Assembly: GCF_021462225.1 (NCBI RefSeq)
Contig: NC_061800.1
Location: forward strand, 2,924,501 to 2,988,500
Direction: 5' to 3'
Source of the DNA: Girardinichthys multiradiatus
Lineage: Eukaryota > Chordata > Actinopteri > Cyprinodontiformes > Goodeidae
DNA length: 64,000 nucleotides
Made by a program: the position numbers and the translations under genes. The notes beneath the pieces were generated by a model that worked only from the letters and a program-made list of their open reading frames with translations, had not been told where the DNA came from and ran no database searches. Positions 46,693-58,179 of the stretch are shown one piece after another; within the stretch, counting starts at the first letter, position 1; every line of letters begins with the position of its first letter.

Positions 46693-47469
46693 AAATGTTT
46701 GGACTATGCTGGGTCTCTGTCAGGAAAACAAAAAGTTTTCATTGGCTCTGTCAATTCTGCAAAGAAAAGTGGTGAAATATTCTGTTAGGATTCTGCCAGA
46801 AGTGGTCAAAGTCCAAATTGCTAAGGACCATTTACCTAAATATATGTCTGTGTGTGTGTGTATATGAGAGCCTTGAAGTATAATTTTATGAATGAATTCA
46901 AACTTATGCACCCAATTCTAGTTTTTAAATCTATTGAAATTGTATGTTGTCTCATCATTCCACCCTGGAACAATGGTCCAAAGCCTTTCAAGCCCAAAAT
47001 TAAAATGGCAATACCGAGAGTAAATTTCTGTCAACAAGATGGAACGTCCGGTACAATGACAAATTAAAAACAATGGGATTTACAATGTTTAGTATGAATC
47101 AATATGACTGAACAACTTTAACAAGTCACTGACTTCGATGTTTAGCTTTACAGACTCAGTCTGAATCATACATGCAATGGACCCAGCTCAGCAGAGTATG
47201 TAACACCTGGTAAATGTATAAATCTCAAAACGTTTTTACAAATATGTAAAACTGAACCTGTCTTGTGATGATTAAAGTCCTTGCCAGGTGTTTGTGGGCT
47301 TTTCTACTGACGATATGATTCTGAAACATAGAGAGCACAAATTCAGTAACAGCCACTGTCTCTTTACTCTGCTCTCTTTCTGTGTCCCAAGACAGATTTT
47401 GCTGACTTAGTGTTCTCACTTTGGAATGTGTGCATGACTTGTATCCCACATGCACCAACACACACACAC

Positions 47470-47532
<63 letters not shown>

Positions 47533-47921
47533 CAGGTTGTGGACATTTGGGCTTGTTTTCATCAGAGAGGGGATGATGCATGAGTAGTTTGAGAGAGAAC
47601 GAACACAAAAAAAGGGAGAGAGATATTTCATAACATGACAGGCGAGCGACCAGATGAACTAATAAGAAGAGGATGAAGGGTGGAAAAAATTGTTCTGTCA
47701 TGATTATGTGGCAAGTCTGAATATACAGCACATATCCAGATTATAATATTTACTCATCACAATAAGTTTATCAAGAAAACGTAACTCTGTTAGTAGTGGC
47801 AGGGTGTGACATTCATAGAGAGGAGAAGGAAGGGTTGAATCAGTGTGTTTGCTCTCTCACAGTAATGTTGATCTGATAATGGGATTAATGCTGAAGGTTT
47901 CTCTCTCTTGTCCCTCTCCAG
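46693..47921. other. kalrn intron with CA microsatellite
   Basis: No gene is seen apart from the acceptor of the following exon: a pyrimidine tract CTCTCTCTTGTCCCTCTCCAG ends at 47921. A CA repeat lies at 47458-47531. Confidence 0.6.
47458..47531. repeat. CA microsatellite
   Basis: About 36 CA units with one phase break (CAACAC) near 47470. Confidence 0.95.
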
Positions 47922-47996
47922 GTTCCCTCAGGACCGAAGGCATAAAGGCATCTGATGTTTTGCCTGTGCTAAAGGAGAAAGTTGCCTTCGTGTCGG
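47922..47996 (+). CDS. kalrn: kalirin exon, start of Sec14/CRAL-TRIO domain
   Basis: A 75 bp exon lies between a pyrimidine-tract AG (47920-47921) and GTGAGT (47997). It encodes SLRTEGIKASDVLPVLKEKV plus AFVS, with a glycine codon split at each border. Kalirin and its paralogue Trio are large Rho guanine-nucleotide exchange factors that control the cytoskeleton, in kalirin's case especially in neurons and dendritic spines. They start with a Sec14 lipid-binding domain whose first strand and helix are this segment. The exon joins in frame with the next one, 7 kb downstream. The preceding exon, encoding the extreme N-terminus, is not in the window. The assignment to kalirin rather than Trio rests mainly on the third exon. 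Confidence 0.95.
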
Positions 47997-50900
47997 GTGA
48001 GTGTCTGTCTGTTGATCAAACCTTCCAATAAGGACTGCAAGGAAACCTCAGTATTACACTCATGGATATTCAGACTAAATCTGTGCATATTTTGACATCA
48101 GCTCTGAATTATGAATTAACTAATGTAGAAGTCCACAAAACAATATTGTATAACACTAGAAAATTTCGGAAGAAATTTAGACGGGGCCTGCCTCTTGGTG
48201 CGTGCTTCTGGTACCGGAGCTAGCTATTTTTATTGAAATTCATTTTCTATGCTATTATCAGCTTAAAATATGACTAGTAACTCTGGAAGACTGAGGCTTT
48301 TATTTTGAAATTTTAAGTAGGCTTTATTTTAAAAGGCCAACACTGGGTGAGCTCCAACATAGTGTGAAGCCCAGTCCTGAAAAGATCTATTGTTTAAAAT
48401 GCAAAGGCTTTTATTTTGTAGACCATGTTTTGTCTTATTTTGAAAGTCCAGCATGGTTGTCCCTTCAGGTCTGGGTTAGTTGCATTGATTAAATAGAACC
48501 CGATTGCTATTTAAAATCATTTCTATGCTCTTGTGAGCTCACAAAATCCATAGTTACTATGGAGGGTTGAGGCTTTTATTTTGAAAGTTTCAGTAACCCA
48601 TATTTCAAGCATAGTCCCATTTCCAACACATATGTGATTATTGATGGTGAAAGAATCAGTAAATAGATGACTAGGCTTATAAAATATAGCATAGATTGAT
48701 GGTTGCACTCATAGCTTTAAACTAGTAGCTTATTTACTGTTATAATAAATCTACAAACTGACATTTAGAATATTTGATACAAAATAGTTCTTAAACTCTT
48801 AAAACTGAAGCATGTATTTTTAGATTATATTATCAGAATGAGGTTATTAGCTGTAGTACATATTGAGTATTGGTCCCTCTGTGTTATAGTAATGTGTGAG
48901 GCAGAAGTCTGAATCAGAAACAGAGAATAGAGGAGAGACTGCATGACAGAGAAGGAAATAGAGAGAGAGAGAACATGTCAAAGGCTACATGCCAACAAGA
49001 ATCCGTCATCAAGATTCCTCCATAGATTACTGCAACACTTTTACTTGCAACTCTCTCTTTCTCCCTCTTTCTTTCACGATTGAGTAGCACTTAGACAAAC
49101 ACTGTGGTTTGTGTTTCTTACGTTAATCTGACCAAACCATCTCAGCACACATCGTTTATCAAATCACTGAGAGTTTGCTTTTGGGCTAGTATTGGAGAAA
49201 GCTTGCTAAGTGGCTGATGTAGCCATGAGTAGAGTCATGTTACACATTGTGAAGCTGCTAGTGGGGGACTAAGGCCTGCTTACTGTAACATCCGGAGGAA
49301 ACCAAGAATAATCCTGGTCCTGGAATTACATTTCTGGGAGTTTGATGGCACAGGTTTTGCCACCATTTGGTTATAATAGGTATTATTGAACAAACCATGA
49401 AACACAGTCTGACAGTTACAAACCATGAAACACAGTCTGACAGTTGATAGTTCATCAGTAAAATCTTCTTCCATATTTTAATATCAGGACTTTTTTGTAT
49501 CACCAGTATAGCAGGGGTTTATTATTGCACCCTAAACAAATACACCCAGTACTAGTACCACTGAGGATGCCAAAGGGAAAATGCAGATAGTTTTCATCTC
49601 ACTTTAACTGATTGCTGTAGCATTCTATATATCAATGTTATACTTTGAGCTTCAAAGTGCGATGAAAGAAAGAAAAAGATTAAGTCAAATGAACCAGAAA
49701 TAAATCAGAGAAAAGTGATTAAGTATTATTGATAAACCTCAAGATTTATTTAGATTTTAAAAAAAAAGAACCTCAGCAGTATAATTCTTGTGGTCTATAG
49801 GGTTTGGTCTGTAACATTAGGCACTTTCTGTTACTGCTGTAGCCCAGCTTAGGGAAGCCCATCAGGATTTCTTTGATCCCAAACATTCTTTGATCCCAAA
49901 CATTGCATTTTATCAGTAGCACATTATCTACATATTCTACACCAATGACTGTTATTTTTTTCCAACTGACGTTTCTGCAGGAAAGCCTCAATATGCTGCA
50001 GCAACTAGGTTAAAAACTTCTATAATTTTCCTAGAAAGCCATAGCGGAAACCCATCTAACTTTATCATGTGTTTTTTTAAATTAGTAACATAATTTAATA
50101 AAGCTCAGGTTATTCATGTGTAAACAGAACTTGCTAGAAAAAGGTCAGCTGCCAGGGAGAACAGCTGCCAGTGAGAACAATGTATATACACACTTTTTAA
50201 AATTCCCCTGGTGGGAGGATCAGTAACTGATGACATCACAAGGGGTGCCTTCTGTAAGCAGTCCAATGCTGTCTCAGTTATAGTGATGGGTTGACAAGAC
50301 AGAGACACACTGAAAGCCAGTAGCAGTAGAGAAACTGCTGGCCTTTCTCAGGATGGCTTTACCATCCTGATAACAGCTGCGTCTCTGGATGTTTCCCCTT
50401 GGGGGTGTGTGTTAACTGCACCTGCTCAGGTTTGCAACAGAGGTGACACGACAGTCTGACTTCAGACCAAAATAAGGGGTCCTCTTTTCAGTTTCATTAT
50501 GGTGATTCAGAGGTTGCCACTGTGGCTGCTTTTTCTCTTTGCACCTTTTACTTTAAAATGATTTTTGATAGCAACACAGTTTCATTAATAAGACTGAAAA
50601 GAATTTCGATATATGAATACAATTAAGTAGCTTTTATCTATTCTCTACTCAAAGCATTACAGATACAGACAGACCAGGTGTTGCAGCAGCCAGTGCAGTC
50701 TCTTGTTTACTGTGAATGGTAAAGAGGAAACCCAAACTCATTAAATTAATAAAATAATGTCACAGGCTACTTATGCATGAGCATGCATAATGTTTTGCCA
50801 TCTGTGCAATAACAGACCAGAACTGGCAGTGTAAACCTTGTTTGCAGTGCTTGTTTGGGTTGTGGCTGACATAAAGTCACAGATAGTAGACAGACAACAG

Positions 50901-51799
50901 GTATCAGGAGTTGCGTTTTTGTCAAAGAGTCTGATACTGATCATCTGAGAAACAAAAACACTTATTGCAGTCAATATCCTGTAAGGTCTCAGCACTGAAC
51001 AGGGTAGGGAGGATATTAAATGTGTCTGTTTATAGTTTATGCCTACTGTATAAGCTGAATGAGCACAGAGAAAAGCAGACTTGTAAATAGATTTAAAGGC
51101 TTGGCACCTTGTGGGTCTCTCCTGGATACCTGATAAACTATAATATTCTTCAGAAAGGAGTTAGATAAAATCTGTTGAGCATGAATGCATCCTGACCACA
51201 GCACTTTGAATGTCTTGTTACTGAAAAGCGCTATATAAATAAACTTACCTTACCTTACCTGACCATTTGGTAACTATTATATTTGGTCTGCACTAAAAAC
51301 CTTCCAGCAACAAATTCAGATGTGCCTAAGAAAACAAAACAAACAAATGAATATAAAATGTGAAAAGAAACAAATTAATAAAGGGCGCAACCTTTACTTA
51401 GCCAGCTCATCCTGGAGTCCCTCTGGTAAATGAAATAAATACCATCATTTACATTCTCTCTAATAAACCCATCTTTCAAATTACATTATCTCTGATCCTG
51501 TAGCCGAAATCTGTGCATCCTCATTAGAACTGCTCAGTCACACAACACATGCTCCTCACAGTGAGCCACTGCTAAAGATGCTGAATGTCCTATAAGTAAT
51601 GGACTAAGACTAAAAATTAATCAGTCATTTGGCAAAATTTTTCAGTTCCATCTTTTATTTAGTTTTGCCATTTTACTTTAAAATGTGATTAACTGGATAA
51701 AATTTACCGTTACAACAAACCAACTTCTGCACATGACTTGGAGGCATCATAGTTGGGTTTGGTCTAGAGAATAAGATTAATTCTGTAATTAAGACCATT
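47997..51799. other. kalrn intron, small duplications only
   Basis: No gene is seen. Local duplications are: a GAGGCTTTTATTTTGAAA-containing block at about 48239-48311 and again at 48516-48587; a 28 bp unit repeated in tandem at 49391-49446; and a 17 bp unit (CTTTGATCCCAAACATT) repeated at 49871-49904. A GAAAAGCGCTATATAAATAAACTTACC retroelement-like tail sits at 51224-51262. Confidence 0.6.
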
Positions 51800-53168
51800 C
51801 CAGTCTGCCAGTCCAGAGGCACTGTCCCCGACTGCCACGCAATGTTAAAAAGTTGTGTCAAACATGACAGCTTCACAACATCCAGAAACTTGAGGTCCTC
51901 AGGGCGGATCTCATCCACCCCCAAAGCCCTGCCACCGTGGAGCTTTTTAACCACCTCGGTGACTTCAGCCTGGGTGATGAAAGAGTCCAGCCCCGAGTCC
52001 CCAGCCTCTGCTTCCATCAGGGAATGCGTGACGGCAGGATTGAGGAGATCCTCGAAGTACTCCTTCCACCGCCCGACAATGTCCGCAGTTGAGGTTAGCA
52101 GCTCTACACTGCCACTGTAAACAGTGTTGGCGAAGCAGGTGGGAGTTGAATAAATCCCTGACCGAGGGCTTCGCCAGATGTTCCTAGCAGATCCTCACTA
52201 TGTGCTTGGGCCTGCCAAGTCTGTCCGACTTTCTCCTCTTCCAGCGGATCCAACTCACCATCAGGTGGTGATCAGTGGACAGCTCAGCCCCTTTCTTGAC
52301 CCAAGTGTCCAAAACATGCGGCCGAAGGTCTGAAGAGACGACAACAAAAGTCGATCATCGACTTCCTGCCTAGGGGTTCCTGGTGCCAGGTGCACTGATG
52401 AACACCCTTATGCTCGGCCATGGTGCTCATTATGTACAATTCGTGACAGAAGTCCAATAATGAAACACCACTCGGATTCAGATCAGGGAGGTGTCACCAG
52501 GTCACTGTCATTTCCCACGTGGGTGTTGAAGACCCCCAGCAGAATAACGGAGTTCCCTAGAAGGGGCACTATGCAGCAGTCCTGAGAGGGACGCTAAGAA
52601 GGTCGGGCACTCCGCACTACCACTCGGCCTGTAGCCCGAAACAACAGTCCTGTCAGAGACCTGTCCCTAACCCGCAGGCGCAGGAATGCGACCGCCTTAT
52701 CCACTTTGGTGAACCCCAACACGAGACGGCTGAGCTGGGGGACAACAAACTAACCCACCCCAGCCTGCTGCCTCTCCCCGCTAGCCACTCCAGAGTAGAA
52801 GAGAGTCCAACCTCTCTGGAGGAGCTGGGTTTCAGAGCCCACACTGTGCGTGAAAGTGAGCCCGACTATTTCTAGTGGATATCTCTCGACTTCCAGCACA
52901 AGCTCAGGCTCCTTCCCCGCCTGTGAAGTGACATTCCACGTCCCTTGAGCCAGCCTAAGCATCCAGAGATCGGGTCGTTGAGAGCTCCACCTTCATCCAC
53001 TGCCCTATCCTCTTTGCACCGGTCCATCATGGTTCCCCCTGCAGGTGGTGGGCCCACAAGGGGATGACCCCGGGTCTCTCGTTCGGGCTTGGCCTGGCCG
53101 GGTCCTACAAGGAGCAACCCGGCCCCAAGGCGTGGGCGACGTCACGTGCCTCACTTTTGTGGTCCTCA
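51800..53168 (-). mobile_element. Rex3 (RTE clade LINE) 5' half, inverted
   Basis: Read on the minus strand from 53168 this is the 5' part of Rex3. It starts with a leader (GGGCCGGGTTGCTCCTTG) and then the endonuclease start (GTWNVTSQAGKEPELVLEVE, then LEIVGLTFTHSVGS). Then come RGWTLFYSGVASGERQQAGV and a GLDSFITQAEVTEVVKKLHG segment. It stops at the reverse-transcriptase start RALGVDEIRPEDLK and PLDWQTGMV near 51802. Frame breaks occur in the endonuclease. It lies head to head with the rest of the same element starting at 53169. The two halves join after PLDWQTGMV with only about 20 codons lost. Confidence 0.85.
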
Positions 53169-54407
53169 TGAAGGCGTCTCCTCAGCCTCCCTGGTAAGGC
53201 CTATGTCAGGGTATTTGAGAGGCGAGTCCGGCCGATTGTCGAAAATTGGCTTCAGGAGGAGCAGTGTGGTTTTTGTCCCAGCTTAGGAACACTGGACCAA
53301 CTCTACACCCTCTTTGAGGGTTCATAGGAGTTTTCCCAGCCGGTCCACATGTGCTTTGTGGCCTGGGAGAAGGTATTCGACCGAGTCCCTCGTGGTGCCC
53401 TGTGGTGGGTGCTCCAGGAGTACGGAGTCGGGGGCCCTTTATTAGGGGCCATCCAGTCTCTGTACAAGCGGAGCAGGAGTTTGGTCCGCATTGCCGGCAC
53501 TAAGTTGGACCTGTTTTCGGTGCATGTTGGACTCTAGCAGGGCTGCCCTTTGTCACAGGTACTGTTCATAACTTTTATGGATAGGATTTTCAGGTGCAGC
53601 CAAGGGCTGGAAAGGTGTCTGGTTTTTGGACCAGTGGATTTCATCTCTTCTTTCTGCAGATGGCTTGGTCCTGCTGGCTCCCTCTAGCCAAGACCTACCG
53701 CAGGCACCGGGGGCATCACAGCCAAGTGTGAAGCGGCTGGGCTGAAAATCAGTTCCTTCAAGTCTGAGGCCAAGGTTCTCGAGTAGAAAAGGGTGGCTTG
53801 CCCTCTTCAGGTTGGAGCGGAGTTCCTGTCTCAAGTGGAGGAGTGGAGGAGTATATTGGGGTCTTGTTCATGAGTGAGGGAAGAATGGAGCAGGAGATAG
53901 ACAGACGGACCGGTGCGGCTGCCGCAGTAATGGGGATGTTGTGCCGGTTCGTTGTGTTGAAGAGAGAGCTGAGCCGAAAAGCGAAGCTCTCGATTTATCG
54001 GTCGGTCTACGTTCCTACCCTTACCTATGGCCATGAACTTTGGGTCATGACCGAAAGAACAAGATCCCAGATACAAGTGGCTGAAATGAGCTTCCTCCGC
54101 AGGGTGGCCGAGCTAGGAGATAGGGTGAGGAGCTCGGCCATCCTGGAAGGGCTCGGAGTAGAGCCGCTGCTCCTTCACATCAAGAGGAGCCAGTTGAGGT
54201 GGCTTGGACGCCTCCCTCGGAAAAAGGCCCAGGGTATGGCCCAGGACACTCTGGAGGGACTGTGTCTCTCGGGTGGCCTGGGAATGCCTTGGGCTCCCCC
54301 CCAAGGAGCTGGAGGAGGTGTCTGGTGAGTGGGAAGTTTGGGTGTCTCTTCTGAGTCTGCTGCCCACACGACCCGGTCCCGGAAAAAGCAGAAGACGACG
54401 AGTATGA
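53169..54407 (+). mobile_element. Rex3 (RTE clade LINE) 3' half, forward
   Basis: The plus strand starts at LLSLPGKAYVRVFERRVRPI, then EEQCGFCPSLGTLDQLYTLF, AWEKVFDRVPRGALWWVLQE and GCPLSQVLF. The DNA GGGCTGCCCTTTGTCAC is the conserved Rex3 site. The final part is LKRELSRKAKLSIYRSVYVP, YGHELWVMTERTRSQIQVAE and RWLGRLPRKK. It ends with the CGACCCGGTCCCGGAAAAAGC tail near 54405. Stops and shifts are frequent (for example just before the QGCPLS motif), and the YADD core region around 53660 is damaged, so it is inactive. Confidence 0.9.
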
Positions 54408-55014
54408 GAAGTAAGAACTTTAATGTAAGACCAATGTGATGAAAATAGGACAATTTGTGTGTTTTTAAATAATATTTAATCTTTTACCTAAATATTATAT
54501 AAAACCATATAATATTTAATCACAGGGGTTGATTGTATTTTGAAAGCCCATAGTAAAGCGCCCATAACTATAGGTTGAGAGCATGTTGTCATCCATCATG
54601 GCTTATGGATCATAGGAGTCATATTGTGGCTTAAACATGTGAAGTTGAAGTCTGAGATGTAGTTCTCTGAGAAAAGGTCCATCTGAGGGAATGAAAACAC
54701 TTCAGAATCCACATCAGAATTTGTCCAAAGTTCATCCACATTTTTTCATTTTTCTTTTTTTTTTTTTTTATAACTATAAATATATTAAAAATTAAATGCA
54801 CATCTGGCCATTAACCTTCAAAACGTTTAATATGATAAACTCTGTGAGAGCCAGGACAGGCTTCTTCTGGAGAGGAAGGTGAATAATATTTTTAATTTTT
54901 ATTTCATTTTAGCTCACATTTACAAAGCCATGGTCTTCTTACATGGTAAATGTAGAAATTTGATTGAATTACATACTAAACACTAAACATTACACTGGTT
55001 GCTGAATTTTTCAG
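54408..55014. other. kalrn intron
   Basis: AT-rich, with a T run at 54758-54770. It ends in the acceptor TGCTGAATTTTTCAG at 55014. No gene is seen. Confidence 0.6.
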
Positions 55015-55129
55015 GTGGCCGCGATAAAAGAGGAGGACCGATTCTGACATTTCCCGCCAGGAGCAACCACGACCGAATAAAACAGGAGGAGCTGAGACGC
55101 CTGGTCACCTACTTGTCTACTGTCCCCAG
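55015..55129 (+). CDS. kalrn: kalirin exon, Sec14 domain
   Basis: The 115 bp exon encodes GRDKRGGPILTFPARSNHDR, then IKQEELRRLVTYLSTVP and two bases of a serine codon. It begins with GT completing the glycine left open at 47996, and its donor is GTATCC at 55130. RDKRGGPILTFPARSN is nearly invariant in vertebrate kalirin and Trio and forms part of the Sec14 core. The two exons splice with no frame conflict, so the 7 kb intron with its inverted Rex3 element does not disturb coding. I see no stop codon or frameshift. Confidence 0.97.
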
Positions 55130-57690
55130 GTATCCTCGGTCCTATTAGACATGCCCACCTCATGTGCTGGGATTTTTACTTCGGAATTTTAGTGAGACTG
55201 GCAGAAAGATACTAGAAAGAAGAAGTGGATGGTGAGTGTTGAGGGCTGTCCTGGCTGTAGTATCAAGTGCTTCTTTCTCTGCTGTCCCCACAGCAGATGG
55301 GGAGCAGCGTTTGATTTGCATTATTGTGAAAGCTGCACTCTTTTAGGCTCCGGCCACAGCACAGTCTTAGGGTGCTTGGAAGAAACAGAAGGTGCAATGA
55401 AAACTGATCAGAAACGCAATATGTTATTGGGTCCCATCACCAAATCAATAAATTCCGTTGTTCAAATCAATTCCATGGCTGCAGGTGTATGATGTTTGGT
55501 AATGAGAAACCTGACGGACCTGCACAGAGTCCGGACCTCAGCCTTCCTACGATTACCATGAAAGTAGATTCTTACAGATGAAGAAAGGAGACCTTTATCA
55601 TCTGAAGCCCTGATTCCAATGCCAGAAAACCAGAAAGATGTTAACTAAAAAAGGAAAAACAATCCATATGCTTTCTTCCTGTACGTTTGCATCTGAATAT
55701 CATACTTAGAATATTCAAACATTGGAAATATAGCAAACAGCAGAGAACACCAGATTCTAAGTAGTTTGATATTGGTTGATTTTAAATCTGACCAACACAT
55801 TAAACATTCTAGATGGACACCATCGAGGAGAACCATTAGAGCTGCAAATGCAGTAAGTTTGGCATTAAAGCTGACATTTATTGGACACAGTAAACGAAAC
55901 TAAGAAAACATAACAAATCACTTCTTAAAAAGCTAATATATTTCCATAATGTCCTAAATCTAGCAGGACAGATGAAATTCCTCAGCACAAATAGAACACC
56001 TCCTGGTGGTTCTGGATTTTTACCAAAGTTGGGTATCACCGGATTTTATTTGGGCTTAGGTTTTGCAAAAACTTTCATACTAAGGTTGCACTCAGCTGGA
56101 AAGCTCTTTAGAGATCCATTCAATGACATCAGGAAGTCTCACATAGAGTTGTTCTCTGATGTCTACTAAGGAATATAAGTGGATGTGTAAATGTCAAGAT
56201 GTTCCTCAGTGCTATAACAAACAATTTTATGGCAGTCTTGTTTTACCACCTTTGTGGCTGGAACACAATGTGTCTCAAACATCATTTGATGCCTATCAAT
56301 CCCTCTTTGCCTGCTCCCCATTATCGTGCTGTTTCCATGGTGATCAGAAGGGCCTGTGCCTGCCTGAGATTGGTTATAATAGATTTGCTGCTGTTAGATT
56401 AATATTAAGACTGCATGTTAGTGGAGGTGATATCAGCACATTTTTATCCTCTAAATAGCAGCACAGTATTTAAAGCCTTCTAGAGGTTATTCAGGTGACA
56501 TGCAGATAAATTAGTCATAGTGGCTTACATGTCGATGATCAACTGCAGGATGATTGGACAGAAAATGCCAGTAAAAAAGCTAAGGTCTAAATGTCCGTTT
56601 AAAAAGATCTCAGGAACACATCTCAAAGGGATGTGTACAGAAACTAGGGCTGGTTAAAACTCTTTTACTGAGGGTTTTCCTGCCACTAAGTTTTCCAGTT
56701 TTTTCTCAGCTATGACTACACAAAGCGTAGTCATAGCTGAAAGTGTTTCATTTTGAAGTCCTCCTCTACCTCACCAACTTCAGCTGAATTTCACCTGAAC
56801 TACTCCTAACATTGAAGCTCTTTGTGGAAAAACATGTTCTTCATCTCCTGGTGAATCATCCTCATCTGTTAGTTAGTCAAACCTGCCACGTTGTGCTTTA
56901 AGATGATTTGTGTGTCATTGCAGGCTTTCCTTTTGCATGTTGTGCTTTTGTTTTGTCATTTCCATTAGACAAAGGAACATTTTAGAAACATTTTGTTTGT
57001 AAATGTGTATTTTGATAGACTGAAACCACAAAAATGAATTAAATTATGTGTCTCTGACAGAAAAAGACTTATCTGTTCCACCCACACAAACATAAATTGG
57101 AGGATTTCGTTGAAATCTTCTCAGACGGGTCTAGACTGAGCTTTTTTCCTCCAGATAAGTTTGGTGTAAAAGACGGGATTAAGATGTGAAGAAGCACCTC
57201 ATGACCACTGCAAAGATTTCTAGAGGATCAGGGATTTTGTTACATTTTCTCTTCACATTTTATTTTTTCCCACTGAATTTCAATGCTTATTGTATGTCTT
57301 AATCAGGGTCACAACAATGTGTCCATGTCTGTTAGTAACTGACCCCAATCATCTGAGGTTGGTCAGTGAGTCATCGGATCTTAACAGTCCTATTATGGTT
57401 ATCCCATCAACGGTTCAGAAGCCTGGCATTCCCAGTCCATGATCCAAATTAAAGAAACCTTTTGGCCAATTGGTAAAACCTCTTCAAAAAAGGAAGAAGA
57501 GAAGTCTTTGAGATGACATATCAGAAGCAGCACAGTAGTTGAACTTTACAACAGGTCTGATGTAATAGTAGGAAACAGAGCAGCAGAAGAACTATGAATG
57601 GTCCAGCTGCTGCAGCAGACCCTCTCCTGCTCTCTGTTGTTCAGTCTCTGCTCCCTCTCACCTGCATTTTAATTCTGTTTCCCCCATCAG
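55130..57690. other. kalrn intron with a short perfect hairpin
   Basis: No gene or recognised transposon. A hairpin occupies 56706-56740. The acceptor is CTGTTTCCCCCATCAG, ending at 57690. Confidence 0.6.
56706..56740. repeat. perfect hairpin, 14 bp arms
   Basis: TCAGCTATGACTAC (56706-56719), loop ACAAAGC, then GTAGTCATAGCTGA (56727-56740). Confidence 0.95.
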
Positions 57691-57883
57691 CGAAGACGTC
57701 TGTAAACGAGGATTTACTGTCATCATCGACATGCGAGGATCAAAGTGGGAGCTGATCAAGCCTCTGCTGAAGACATTGCAGGAGTATTTCCCAGCTGAGA
57801 TCTGTGTGGCTCTCATCATAAAACCAGACAACTTTTGGCAGAAACAGAAGACCAACTTCGGAAGTGCAAAGTTCTCCTTCGAG
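57691..57883 (+). CDS. kalrn: kalirin exon, Sec14 domain core
   Basis: The 193 bp exon starts with the single base completing the serine codon begun at 55128. It then encodes EDVCKRGFTVIIDMRGSKWE, LIKPLLKTLQEYFPAEICVA, LIIKPDNFWQKQKTNFGSAK and FSFE. The donor is GTTAGA at 57884 and the exit phase is 0. TVIIDMRGSKW and IIKPDNFWQKQKTNFGS are signature strings of the kalirin/Trio Sec14 domain. SEDVCKRG, VIIDMRG, LIKPLLKTLQE and FPAEI agree with kalirin, where Trio typically has SEEV, VIVDMRG, SIKPLLKILQE and FPCCI. That is why I call kalrn rather than trio. Teleosts usually keep two kalrn copies; which one this is cannot be told here. Confidence 0.97.
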
Positions 57884-58179
57884 GTTAGATAGAGCAAATG
57901 TGCATCAACACTGTAACCTTAGTTTTAAATATATTCATCTTGGTTATAATAATAAATAAAAAGGCCATCTCAATTGTTCTTTATTTGGGTAAAAATTGTA
58001 AAGTTGCAGTATGCAATATGTAAACTATTGTTGTGCCATGGCAGCAAAACGCTTGGTATGTGAACCTATAGTTGAGCAGTGCACAGAGCCTCTAATTTAC
58101 TGAACTCTGTGCACAGTTTAGGACTGGAGCTCACAGATATTTCCTCAACTTAATAATCTGCCCATACGATATTAATATA
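57884..58179. other. kalrn intron
   Basis: Unremarkable AT-rich sequence up to the TA target of the Tc1 element. Confidence 0.6.

Noticed and set aside
21755..47531. CA, GT, CTCA and TA runs as a CRISPR or other ordered array
   Set aside because: They are simple microsatellites without spacers, typical of a fish genome.
1..47921. An upstream kalrn first exon (short N-terminal leader) inside the window
   Set aside because: No splice-bounded segment with the expected aromatic-rich start was found. I cannot exclude a short alternative exon.
47922..57883. Assignment of the host gene to trio
   Set aside because: The residues SEDV, VIIDMRG, LIKPLLKTLQE and FPAEI match kalirin better than Trio. 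The paralogue call still relies on remembered family differences.
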